A DNA stretch of 5,964 nucleotides from Rhodanobacter sp. UBA5168 (GTDB taxonomy: Bacteria > Pseudomonadota > Gammaproteobacteria > Xanthomonadales > Rhodanobacteraceae). Where the stretch lies: assembly GCA_002413455.1 (NCBI GenBank), contig DHXA01000149.1:1-5964 (forward strand), read 5' to 3'. The position numbers were made by a program, and so were the translations under genes. Under the pieces are notes generated by a model. That model saw only the letters and a program-made list of their open reading frames with translations. It did no database searches and was not told the origin of the DNA. Position 1 is the first letter of the stretch. Every line of letters starts with the position of its first letter. Shown here piece by piece: positions 1-5,910 of the stretch.

Positions 1-432
1 ATGGACGGCGCCATGCCCGGCTGTCCGCAGCTCAGCTTCGGTGCCGTCGATGTGCGCGACGTCGCCGACCTGCACATCCGCGCCATGACCGATCCCGCCG
101 CAAAGGGTGAGCGATTCCTCGCCGTCGCTGGCGATTTCCTCTCGATACGCGACATCGCCAGGATCTTGAAGGACCGCATGGGCGCCTCGGCCAGACGGGT
201 ACCGACGCGGCAATTGCCGAACTGGCTGGTGCGCCTCGCCGCGCTGCGCGACCCGGCCGTCAAACAGATCCTTCCCGAACTCGGCAAACCGAAGAACGCC
301 ACCGGCGAAAAGGCCCGACGTGTGCTCGGCTGGGTACCGCGTTCGAACGAGGAAGCCATCGTCGCCACCGCCGAAAGCCTGTTGCGGCTCGGGCTGCTGA
401 AGGAAAGCTCGGATGGCTCAAAGGACAACTGA
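1..432 (+). CDS. Extended SDR NAD(P)-dependent epimerase/reductase, C-terminal part (5' truncated)
   Basis: This is the C-terminal 143 residues of an extended short-chain dehydrogenase/reductase of the NAD-dependent epimerase / dihydroflavonol-4-reductase / aldehyde-reductase group. The visible signature is GAVDVRDVADLHIRAM (residues 14-29 of the visible part), followed by GERFLAVAGDFLSIRDIARIL. This is the usual substrate-side segment of the family, where the VDVRDVA stretch follows the Rossmann core. The C-terminal run (KARRVLGWVPRSNEEAIVATAESLL) matches the usual end, in which a lineage residue pair 'LGW.PRS' precedes the last helix. The Gly-rich NAD(P) motif and the catalytic YxxxK lie upstream of the window, so the ATG at base 1 is internal and not a start. 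It ends in TGA at 430-432 and converges on the TPR lipoprotein gene. The substrate cannot be told from this part: it could be an aldehyde, ketone or flavanone-like reductase. Confidence 0.85.
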   Translation: MDGAMPGCPQLSFGAVDVRDVADLHIRAMTDPAAKGERFLAVAGDFLSIRDIARILKDRMGASARRVPTRQLPNWLVRLAALRDPAVKQILPELGKPKNATGEKARRVLGWVPRSNEEAIVATAESLLRLGLLKESSDGSKDN

Positions 433-477
433 CAAGCTGGATTTGTTTCTGCTATCCGATAGGCAAACTCGAACCGT

Positions 478-506
478 CTCGGCCGCGTGCTGCTGGATGC
501 GGCGAG
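478..506. terminator. Weak GC-rich hairpin between convergent genes
   Basis: CTCGGCCGC (478-486) can pair with GCGGCGAG (499-506), giving an 8-bp stem with one bulged G and a 12-base loop. It lies 45 bases after the stop of the SDR gene and 66 bases from the 3' end of the TPR lipoprotein gene. There is no T tract on either side, so it is not a textbook intrinsic terminator. It is listed only as a possible 3'-end structure in the 140-base gap, which otherwise shows nothing recognisable. Confidence 0.2.
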
Positions 507-572
507 GCTGAATCGAGTCCACGACCAAGCCCTGAAGCACCATGGACGAGCTAAAACATCCTGTACCCGGCC

Positions 573-1325
573 TCAGCCAGCCTTGGCTCGCAATCGACGG
601 ATGTACTCGAGTTCGCCCAGTGATTTAGGTTCATTTGGCTTGACCTTGAGGCAACCGTGATAAGCCGCCTCCGCTTCGGACAAGCGATGCAGCTCCACCA
701 AGTCATATCCCTGTCCGCGCAGCGCCTTGCAATGCATTTCGGATGCGTCACTGGCGGTGATGTCGGCATAGTCAGCGGCGGACTGATAGAGCGAAAGGGA
801 CTGCTCCCAATTGCCCTTTTGCTGATAGGCGTAGGCGAGTTCGACCAGGTACTGCGCGTCGTCGGGAGCCAGCGCCAGCGCCTTGCGCAATTCGACGATG
901 GCCTCGTCGTAGCGCGCCATTTCGTTATAAGCATAGCCCCGCCCCCAGTACGCCATGGCCCAGGCCGGGCCGATCACGACCGAGTTGACCGGCGGCTTGG
1001 CGATGGCCGATGCCGCGGAATAGAGCAGCGCATCGGTCATGCCGCGTGCGCTGTATATCTTGCTCTTGCTGTTCCCGTACTTCGCTTCATAACGGCTCAC
1101 AACATCGTTGAAAGGCCCATCGATGGCTGCCTGTATTTTCCCGGCTTCAAGCATCTTTACTCCGCTGACAACCTCCTGCACATCGGCGTCCTCCGCCTTG
1201 GCGCTCTCCTTCGAGGGTGCCACGACGTTGATCGTCATGTTCCGTGTCTTCCCCGTCTGCTGCGATGCGCACGCCGCGAGCACGGGCAGGCAAAGCATCA
1301 GCATCAGTTGCATGATCCGCTTCAT
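573..1325 (-). CDS. TPR-repeat outer-membrane lipoprotein
   Basis: This 250-residue protein has a lipoprotein signal peptide: MKRIMQ, a hydrophobic run rich in Leu and Met, then the lipobox L16-A17-A18-C19. The residue after the lipidated Cys is Ala, which favours sorting to the outer membrane. After a linker (20-45) comes a helical region (46-118), then three tetratricopeptide-type repeats at about 122-156 (AYWGRGYAYNEMARYDEAI, then LRKALALAPDD), 157-190 (YLVELAYAYQQKGNWEQSLSLY) and 198-232 (ALRGQGYDLVELHRLSEAEAAY). TPRs mediate protein-protein contacts, so a periplasm-facing scaffold or assembly role is likely, but no partner is evident. The start at 1325 is chosen because AGGGG (1331-1335) sits 5 bases before the ATG and the signal peptide begins there; the 57 in-frame codons upstream are not protein-like. 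It lies 122 bases downstream of the hydrolase gene on the same strand, possibly in one transcript. The specific function is unknown. Confidence 0.88.
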   Translation of the reverse strand: MKRIMQLMLMLCLPVLAACASQQTGKTRNMTINVVAPSKESAKAEDADVQEVVSGVKMLEAGKIQAAIDGPFNDVVSRYEAKYGNSKSKIYSARGMTDALLYSAASAIAKPPVNSVVIGPAWAMAYWGRGYAYNEMARYDEAIVELRKALALAPDDAQYLVELAYAYQQKGNWEQSLSLYQSAADYADITASDASEMHCKALRGQGYDLVELHRLSEAEAAYHGCLKVKPNEPKSLGELEYIRRLRAKAG

Positions 1326-1373
1326 GTCATCCCCTTTTATGGTCCAACTCCCCCGAGTAACTGTCACTGCTGT

Positions 1374-1415
1374 GGCAGGCCTCTGCGCCTGATCATACTG
1401 TCCAGAGGCTTGGCC
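1374..1415 (-). other. Hairpin in the hydrolase-lipoprotein gap, with a -10-like hexamer in its loop
   Basis: GGCAGGCCTCTG (1374-1385) pairs with CAGAGGCTTGGCC (1403-1415), with one wobble pair and one bulge. The perfect core is GCCTCTG/CAGAGGC, with a 17-base loop. On the minus strand the loop reads TATGAT (1392-1397), which is 5 of 6 matches to a sigma-70 -10 box, but no good -35 box lies 16-18 bases upstream of it. It could be an mRNA processing or 3'-end stabilising structure for the hydrolase transcript, a weak promoter for the lipoprotein gene, or chance. There is no U tract. Confidence 0.25.
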
Positions 1416-1447
1416 AAACCGTGTCAGCGGAGTGATGATGTTTTCTG

Positions 1448-2401
1448 TTACTCCTGTCGACCTGCCACAGGAATCATCCCGATGGTGACCATCCATGCCT
1501 CGGCCAGGGCCGGCCAGCGTGTGATCGGATTCGACGTGGGCCTCAGCCCGAACGCATGCCCGCCGTGTGCGTACAGATGCATTTCCACCGGCGCGCCGGC
1601 GTTCTTCAAGGCGGTGTAGTAGACCAGCGCCTGATCCACACCGTCCACATCGTCGTCTTCTGCCTGCAGCAGGAACGTCGGCGGCGTATCGCGGGAGACC
1701 GGAACATGGGGATTCAACTTGCCGTCATCCATCGCCAGGTGTCCCGGATAGATGGGCATGGCGAAATCCGGGCGGGCACTTTCCCTGTCGGTGGCGTCCA
1801 CGGGTGCATACAGGCGTCGCGCAAAGTTCGTGCTGATCTCCGCCACCAGATAGCCGCCCGCCGAAAATCCGAGCACGCCCACCTTGTGCGGATCGATGTG
1901 CCACTGCGCCGCGTGGGAGCGGACCAGCCGCATCGTTCGCTGCGCGTCCTGCAATGACGGCACCGACAACGCGCGATTGTGCGGACGGCAATCGCATCGC
2001 CATTCGTAAGGCGCACTCGGAACGCGATACTTCAGCAGCACGCAGGTAATGCCCCTGGACGTCAGCCAGTCGCAGACATCGGTGCCCTCGAGGTCCATGG
2101 CCAGGCCCTGGAACCCGCCGCCCGGAAACACCACCACCGCGGTTCCCGTGTTCTTCCCGGTCGGGGCGTAGACCGTCATCGTGGGCTGCGACACGTTGTA
2201 GACGCCCGTGACCGTCTTGCCGCCAATCAACCTCTCGCCGATCGCGGTGTACTCGGCCCCCGGCATGGGCTTGGCATTCGGCGGTGTGCCTGGCCACAGC
2301 GGTATCTGTGCATGTCCAGCAGCAGGTTGCCAGACCGTTGTCGCAGCTTGCGCGCTTCCGCATGCAGTGAGCAGACCCAGGGCAATGATCCAAAGCTTCA
2401 T
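1448..2401 (-). CDS. Exported alpha/beta hydrolase (serine esterase, acetyl-esterase/xylan-esterase-like)
   Basis: This 317-residue enzyme has an N-terminal export signal. The serine-hydrolase parts are all present: an oxyanion loop P93-G94-G95-G96-F97, the nucleophile elbow G178-F179-S180-A181-G182, the acid in QAEDD (Asp250, in the segment DTPPTFLLQAEDD) and the base in AHGGHAFGL (His282). Length and order match the family usually annotated as alpha/beta hydrolase or acetyl-esterase (Aes/BD-FAE-like), which removes acyl groups from sugars or small esters. The true substrate is not shown. The signal is ambiguous: LTAC (11-14) could be a lipobox, while AQA|A (17-20) is a good signal peptidase I site. 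A C136-x-C138 pair follows the KYRVP segment and seems typical of this subfamily. GGAGGAG (2406-2412) stands just ahead of the ATG at 2401, which sets the start. It is divergent from the aldolase gene, and the TPR lipoprotein gene follows it. Confidence 0.92.
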   Translation of the reverse strand: MKLWIIALGLLTACGSAQAATTVWQPAAGHAQIPLWPGTPPNAKPMPGAEYTAIGERLIGGKTVTGVYNVSQPTMTVYAPTGKNTGTAVVVFPGGGFQGLAMDLEGTDVCDWLTSRGITCVLLKYRVPSAPYEWRCDCRPHNRALSVPSLQDAQRTMRLVRSHAAQWHIDPHKVGVLGFSAGGYLVAEISTNFARRLYAPVDATDRESARPDFAMPIYPGHLAMDDGKLNPHVPVSRDTPPTFLLQAEDDDVDGVDQALVYYTALKNAGAPVEMHLYAHGGHAFGLRPTSNPITRWPALAEAWMVTIGMIPVAGRQE

Positions 2402-2442
2402 GACACTCCTCCGTTCTGGCGTCCGCCCATGTATGCGATCAA

Positions 2443-2486
2443 GGCAGGAAATCGAGTGCGATGCTGCACACCGCATCGGACCTGCC
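2443..2486. promoter_or_regulatory. Overlapping inverted repeats in the divergent intergenic region (possible operator)
   Basis: In the 186-base gap between the divergent hydrolase and aldolase genes, CGATGC (2459-2464) and GCATCG (2473-2478) form an inverted repeat with an 8-base spacer. They lie inside GGCAGG (2443-2448) and CCTGCC (2481-2486). The two repeats have centres 4 bases apart, so they are not one simple palindrome. The position suits an operator shared by divergent promoters, but 6-bp arms occur often by chance in GC-rich DNA and no regulator gene is in the window. Confidence 0.22.
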
Positions 2487-2533
2487 GCAGTCGCTTCCGT
2501 GGATTTCTTCGGGCAAGCGCGCCAATGTCATCA

Positions 2534-2562
2534 TTGACCGGAGCCATGCCGATCCCGACAAG
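2534..2562 (+). promoter_or_regulatory. Weak candidate sigma-70 promoter for the aldolase gene
   Basis: TTGACC (2534-2539) matches the -35 consensus at 5 of 6 bases. With a 17-base spacer the -10 position reads GACAAG (2557-2562), only 3 of 6. Transcription would start about 20 bases before the GTG codon, leaving room for the ribosome-binding site. The poor -10 box makes this tentative; an activator-dependent promoter would fit such a site. Confidence 0.2.
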
Positions 2563-2577
2563 CCACTCAAGAACTGC

Positions 2578-2581
2578 GGAG
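2578..2581 (+). promoter_or_regulatory. Ribosome-binding site that fixes the GTG start of the aldolase
   Basis: GGAG lies 6 bases before the GTG at 2588-2590. Relative to the in-frame ATG at 2600 the same site would be 18 bases away, which is too far. The GTG start also gives a protein of 387 residues beginning MNATMDF, in register with the MNA... start I recall for the Paracoccus enzyme. Confidence 0.7.
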
Positions 2582-2587
2582 ATTCCC

Positions 2588-3751
2588 GTGAACGCAACGA
2601 TGGATTTCGCCGACTACGAAGTCGGCTATGACATCCCCGCCCTGCCGGGCATGGACGAGGCGGATATCCAGACGCCCTGCCTGATCCTCGATCTCGACGC
2701 GCTGGAGCGCAACATCGTCAAGATGGGCGACTACGCGCGAGCGCACGGCGTGCGCCACCGCAGCCACGGCAAGATGCACAAGTCGGTCGATGTGCAGAAG
2801 CTGCAGGAAAGCCTGGGCGATGCGGTCGGCGTCTGTTGCCAGAAGGTTTCCGAAGCCGAGGCCTTTGCGCGTGGCGGCATCAGGGACATCCTCGTGTCGA
2901 ACCAGGTGCGCGACCCGGACAAGATCGACCGACTCGCGCGCCTGCCGCGCTACGGCGCGCGGATCATCGTCTGCGTCGATGACGTGGCGAACGTGAGCGA
3001 ACTTTCGGCCGCCGCGCAAAAGCACGGCACAACCATCGAGTGCCTGGTCGAGATCGACTGCGGCGCGGGCCGCTGCGGTGTAGCCACGACCAGCGAAGCG
3101 GTCGCGATCGCCCAAGCCATCGACGCCGCGCCGGCCCTGACATTCACCGGCCTCCAGGCGTACCAGGGCGCCATGCAGCATCTGGAAAACTACGCTGACC
3201 GCAAGGCCAAGCTCGACGACGCCATCGCACGGGTGAAGCCCATCGTCGCGGGTCTGCAAGCGGCCGGGCTGACACCCGAACTCGTCTCCGGTGGCGGCAC
3301 GGGCTCCTATTACTTCGAGTCCGAGTCAGGCATCTACAACGAACTGCAATGCGGCAGCTACGCCTTCATGGATGCGGACTACGGGCGCATCAGGGACAAG
3401 GACGGCCAGCGCATCGACCAAGGCGAATGGGAGAACGCGCTGTTCATCCTGACCTCGGTGATGAGCCACGCGAAACCCGGCCAGGCGGTCTGCGACGCGG
3501 GCCTCAAGGTGCAGTCGCTCGACAGCGGCCTGCCCGTCATCCATGGCCGCGACGATGTCGCATACATCAGCGCCTCGGACGAACACGGCGTGATCGAGGA
3601 CCCGCGCGGCGTCCTGCGCATCAACGAAAAGCTGAAGCTCGTTCCCGGACATTGCGACCCGACCTGCAACCTGCACGACTGGTACGTCGGCGTGCGCAAC
3701 GGCAAGGTGGAGGTGGTCTGGCCGGTGTCGGCGCGTGGAAAGAGTTATTGA
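2588..3751 (+). CDS. bhcC: Beta-hydroxyaspartate aldolase (3-hydroxy-D-aspartate aldolase), BhcC type
   Basis: This is a 387-residue fold-type III PLP enzyme (alanine-racemase-like barrel plus C-terminal D-threonine-aldolase/D-serine-dehydratase-like domain). It closely resembles, from memory, the Paracoccus denitrificans beta-hydroxyaspartate aldolase. That enzyme splits 3-hydroxyaspartate to glycine and glyoxylate, or runs in reverse in the beta-hydroxyaspartate cycle. Landmarks are YEVGYDIPALPGMDE (10-24), TPCLILDLDALERN (29-42), the PLP-lysine motif RSHGKMHKS with Lys62, GVCCQKVSEAEAF (81-93), VEIDCGAGRCGV (154-165), the phosphate-binding SGGGTGS (234-240), and GHCDPTCN with His355 and Asp357 at the place of the family's metal ligands. 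It is cytoplasmic, with no signal peptide. No frameshift or lost key residue is seen. The other cycle genes are absent from the window. A related activity in this family is D-threo-3-hydroxyaspartate dehydratase, which cannot be wholly excluded. The GTG start is set by GGAG at 2578-2581. Confidence 0.93.
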   Translation: MNATMDFADYEVGYDIPALPGMDEADIQTPCLILDLDALERNIVKMGDYARAHGVRHRSHGKMHKSVDVQKLQESLGDAVGVCCQKVSEAEAFARGGIRDILVSNQVRDPDKIDRLARLPRYGARIIVCVDDVANVSELSAAAQKHGTTIECLVEIDCGAGRCGVATTSEAVAIAQAIDAAPALTFTGLQAYQGAMQHLENYADRKAKLDDAIARVKPIVAGLQAAGLTPELVSGGGTGSYYFESESGIYNELQCGSYAFMDADYGRIRDKDGQRIDQGEWENALFILTSVMSHAKPGQAVCDAGLKVQSLDSGLPVIHGRDDVAYISASDEHGVIEDPRGVLRINEKLKLVPGHCDPTCNLHDWYVGVRNGKVEVVWPVSARGKSY

Positions 3752-3838
3752 CGTGCGTCGTCGCCGGGCAGGAGATCGCCGCCTTCGAGACGGTCGAGCT
3801 TGCCCCTTGGGAATCGATGCCGGGAAGCTGCAGTGCCC

Positions 3839-3860
3839 CAATGAAGTCGACACTTCATTG
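3839..3860. terminator. Perfect hairpin between convergent genes (possible bidirectional terminator)
   Basis: CAATGAAGT (3839-3847) and ACTTCATTG (3852-3860) form a perfect 9-bp stem with the 4-base loop CGAC. It lies 87 bases after the aldolase stop and 23 bases beyond the stop of the 610-residue gene on the other strand, so it could end both transcripts. The stem is AT-rich and there is no T tract on either side, so termination is plausible by position rather than by form. Confidence 0.4.
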
Positions 3861-3883
3861 CCGCGCGCGATGCAAGCACTCGC

Positions 3884-5716
3884 TTATTTTGAGATCCGAT
3901 AGAACAAGTCTGCCTTGAACAAGGGATGCGCACCCGACTCAAGGCCCGAATGAAGGACGACGCCCAGTATCCAGATGCCTCCGTCAACTGCAGGCTGATG
4001 GGTGTCGATCCACCGCTGGCCCTCGTTGGCAAGCGCCTGGGCAATCCCCGCCAGCGGTGCATCGGGTAAAAGCGCGACAGGAACCCGAGCTCGGCTGGGC
4101 GAATGGTCGCCGAGCGAGGTATCGCTCCTGGCCAGTTCGTACGAGTAATCGAGCCGCCACGTCGCCCGTGTATTTGCCACAAGACCGTTCGACGGAAATA
4201 GTGTCTGGATGGCGTCCTCCAACGCCGCCTGCAGATTGGCGCCTGTTATTTCCCGCTCATGGTTTCCTTCAATCAGCGGGGCAACGCTGCTGTTGGCGAC
4301 CACCTCTGCGGTCTTGAGCAAAAACACAGGATTCGTCGGCGGCGTGGCAATTTCCGGGTGCAGGGGGTCGTAAAGAAGATCTTCGTTGCGCACGACGGAC
4401 AGGCGGGAGCGCGCATTCTGGAACGCCGATACGTTGAGGCCACTCCACCTCAGTTGAAAGATTTGTTGAGCAAACGCAGGAACCTCCAAGCCCTTCTTCG
4501 GTACGTAAACGGCGGTCAGACTCGACGGGTCCGATGGTTGCGCCAGAAAAGCCACACCGAAGCCGTCCGGCAGCAGCACTTCCACCTCCGGCCACATGTT
4601 CCCCGCGTCGACCTGTGGCTGTTCCCGAGTGAAGGACACGCTTTCGATGCCTGCACCATGCTGCGAATACGCCACTCGCACGGCGAACGTATGGCTCGTC
4701 CCGGCAACGCAGTCGCTCTCCGGCACGCTGTCGCTCTGGTCTTGTGGCAGACGAATACTCCAATGACCGGCGACCGCCGCCGCTAGATCAGCGAAAGTCC
4801 TGGTTGCGTTCACATGGGAGGTTTCTTCGCCTGATTGGGGCGCCAACCCAGCGCTCAGCAGCTTCCACAATTTGTCGGCAACCGCCATGTACTGGGCCAT
4901 GATGCTGAACAGGTCGACACCCGGTGCCGAGGCTCGTCGCTGGGGCAGCCGACCCGACAGGTTGAACTCCGTGGTAATTCCCGCCGTGTCTTGCGCTGCA
5001 AACTCGTGGGCAAGAGTGAGTTTGTACGTCCATAGCGAAAGCTGTTGCAAACCATGGGGCGAATCGAACGTGGGCGACGCCGTTTGTTCGCCGATGCTGG
5101 GCGGCGCCGGGTAGATGCGCAGTGGCACGGGTACCCGCGGCGCGCCCAGATGGGTATCGGTGCGTGTCGCTGGCTCGGCTTCAGCGCGGGGTGTTGTGGA
5201 CGACGTGTCTTGCTGGATCATGACCGGTATGTCATAGCCCTTGAGCAGGCTGACGTGAAGCTGCTGCCTGAGCGTATCGCGCGCAACCTGCAAACCTTTC
5301 TGGTAGTCAGGGTCGGGCGCGGTTTCATAGGCCGCATGGTCAAGGACACCCTGCAGCTGCTCGGCGATGGCCGATGCAATGGTGCGCTTGCTGTCGATGG
5401 CCTTGGCAAGCATGGCACTGAGCGCCGACTGACCACCGGGCCCGCTCGACGTCGAAGCGGCCAGGAAGCGATCCAGATCGCCTAGGAATCGCCGCGCCCA
5501 CCCTTCGACATCAATGGCCGTAAAGACGGCTGATACAACGGCATCGCCCAGCGTGCCGTCGTCGTTCAGGGATTTGATGTCGACTTGCCGCGTAACGAGA
5601 TGATCGTACAGCGGCGCCAGCGCAAAGCATCGCGGCAGGGGTTCCTGATGGGGGAAGTTGACGGCAGGCTCCAGACTCATCTCGGCGACATCAGTACCCA
5701 CGATACGTTTGAACAC
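3884..5716 (-). CDS. Hypothetical 610-residue protein, no recognised domain
   Basis: I do not recognise this protein. It has no signal peptide, no clear transmembrane segment and no catalytic motif I can name. Residues 1-165 look largely helical (a helix-rich block at about 95-130, then KGLQVARDTLRQQLHVSLLKGYD). Residues 166-215 form a Thr/Pro/Ala-rich linker ending in PLRIYPAPPSIGEQ. Residues 216-610 look like mixed alpha/beta globular folds, with a helical patch (268-290) and strand-like stretches (FAVRVAY, VEVLLPDGFGVAFL, FQLRWSGLNVSAFQNA, NPVFLLKTAEV, WILGVVL), ending in HPLFKADLFYRISK. The GTG start at 5716 is preferred because AGGGG (5723-5727) is 6 bases before it. An in-frame GTG at 5840-5842 and ATGs at 5756-5758 and 5678-5680 have poor ribosome-binding sites, and the upstream extension is not protein-like. 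The third-codon GC bias looks weaker than in the neighbouring aldolase gene, which may hint at different ancestry. That it is coding is well supported by its length and by the amino-acid patterning. Confidence 0.78.
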   Translation of the reverse strand: MFKRIVGTDVAEMSLEPAVNFPHQEPLPRCFALAPLYDHLVTRQVDIKSLNDDGTLGDAVVSAVFTAIDVEGWARRFLGDLDRFLAASTSSGPGGQSALSAMLAKAIDSKRTIASAIAEQLQGVLDHAAYETAPDPDYQKGLQVARDTLRQQLHVSLLKGYDIPVMIQQDTSSTTPRAEAEPATRTDTHLGAPRVPVPLRIYPAPPSIGEQTASPTFDSPHGLQQLSLWTYKLTLAHEFAAQDTAGITTEFNLSGRLPQRRASAPGVDLFSIMAQYMAVADKLWKLLSAGLAPQSGEETSHVNATRTFADLAAAVAGHWSIRLPQDQSDSVPESDCVAGTSHTFAVRVAYSQHGAGIESVSFTREQPQVDAGNMWPEVEVLLPDGFGVAFLAQPSDPSSLTAVYVPKKGLEVPAFAQQIFQLRWSGLNVSAFQNARSRLSVVRNEDLLYDPLHPEIATPPTNPVFLLKTAEVVANSSVAPLIEGNHEREITGANLQAALEDAIQTLFPSNGLVANTRATWRLDYSYELARSDTSLGDHSPSRARVPVALLPDAPLAGIAQALANEGQRWIDTHQPAVDGGIWILGVVLHSGLESGAHPLFKADLFYRISK

Positions 5717-5722
5717 GCAATT

Positions 5723-5727
5723 CCCCT
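5723..5727 (-). promoter_or_regulatory. Ribosome-binding site supporting the GTG start at 5716
   Basis: On the minus strand AGGGG is followed by AATTGC and then GTG (5716-5714), which is ideal spacing. None of the other in-frame start codons nearby (5842, 5758, 5680) has a comparable site, so this one decides the start of the 610-residue gene. Confidence 0.55.
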
Positions 5728-5910
5728 GATTGAATGAATGGAACCGGTGAACTGCCATGCCCTGGAGCGGAACAGTCCACGATGAAACCTTGAATTGGAT
5801 GCATCGTATGCTCAGGACAGCCACGCGTTCGGCTTGCGGCACAGGCAGTTTCCGATTGCCGGCTGGCCCAAGCGGGTCGAGGCGTGGCTGCGGAGATCGA
5901 CATCGGCAGA

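Noticed and set aside
443..463. Short palindrome around CTATCCGATAG
   Set aside because: The arms are 5 bases with a 1-base centre, so it cannot fold as a useful hairpin and is within chance expectation.
657..1619. Long plus-strand open frame across the lipoprotein and hydrolase genes
   Set aside because: It is antisense to two well-supported genes, has no family features, and is explained by GC-rich codon bias.
1979..2587. In-frame upstream extension of the aldolase reading frame
   Set aside because: It runs antisense through the hydrolase gene, has no ribosome-binding site, and would add over 200 non-homologous residues to a protein whose family length is already met from the GTG at 2588.
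2600..2602. ATG as the aldolase start
   Set aside because: The GGAG at 2578-2581 is 18 bases away, while the GTG at 2588 is 6 bases from it and restores the expected N-terminus and length.
2567..3259. Minus-strand 230-codon frame opposite the aldolase
   Set aside because: Its Val/Ala/Arg/His/Asp-rich composition is typical of the mirror frame of a GC-rich gene; the plus-strand gene is certain.
3745..3883. Small open frames in the gap between the aldolase and the 610-residue gene
   Set aside because: The minus-strand frame that crosses this gap begins inside the 610-residue gene and the plus-strand one runs out of the aldolase gene; neither has its own start signal.
4259..4786. Plus-strand 175-codon frame opposite the 610-residue gene
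   Set aside because: It is Arg/His-rich and low in protein-like patterning, and it overlaps a much longer coherent frame on the other strand.
5717..5842. Extension of the 610-residue protein to the upstream GTG at 5842
   Set aside because: The added 42 residues do not look like protein and the GTG at 5842 has only a poor ribosome-binding site, while the GTG at 5716 has AGGGG at ideal spacing. A longer form is not fully excluded.
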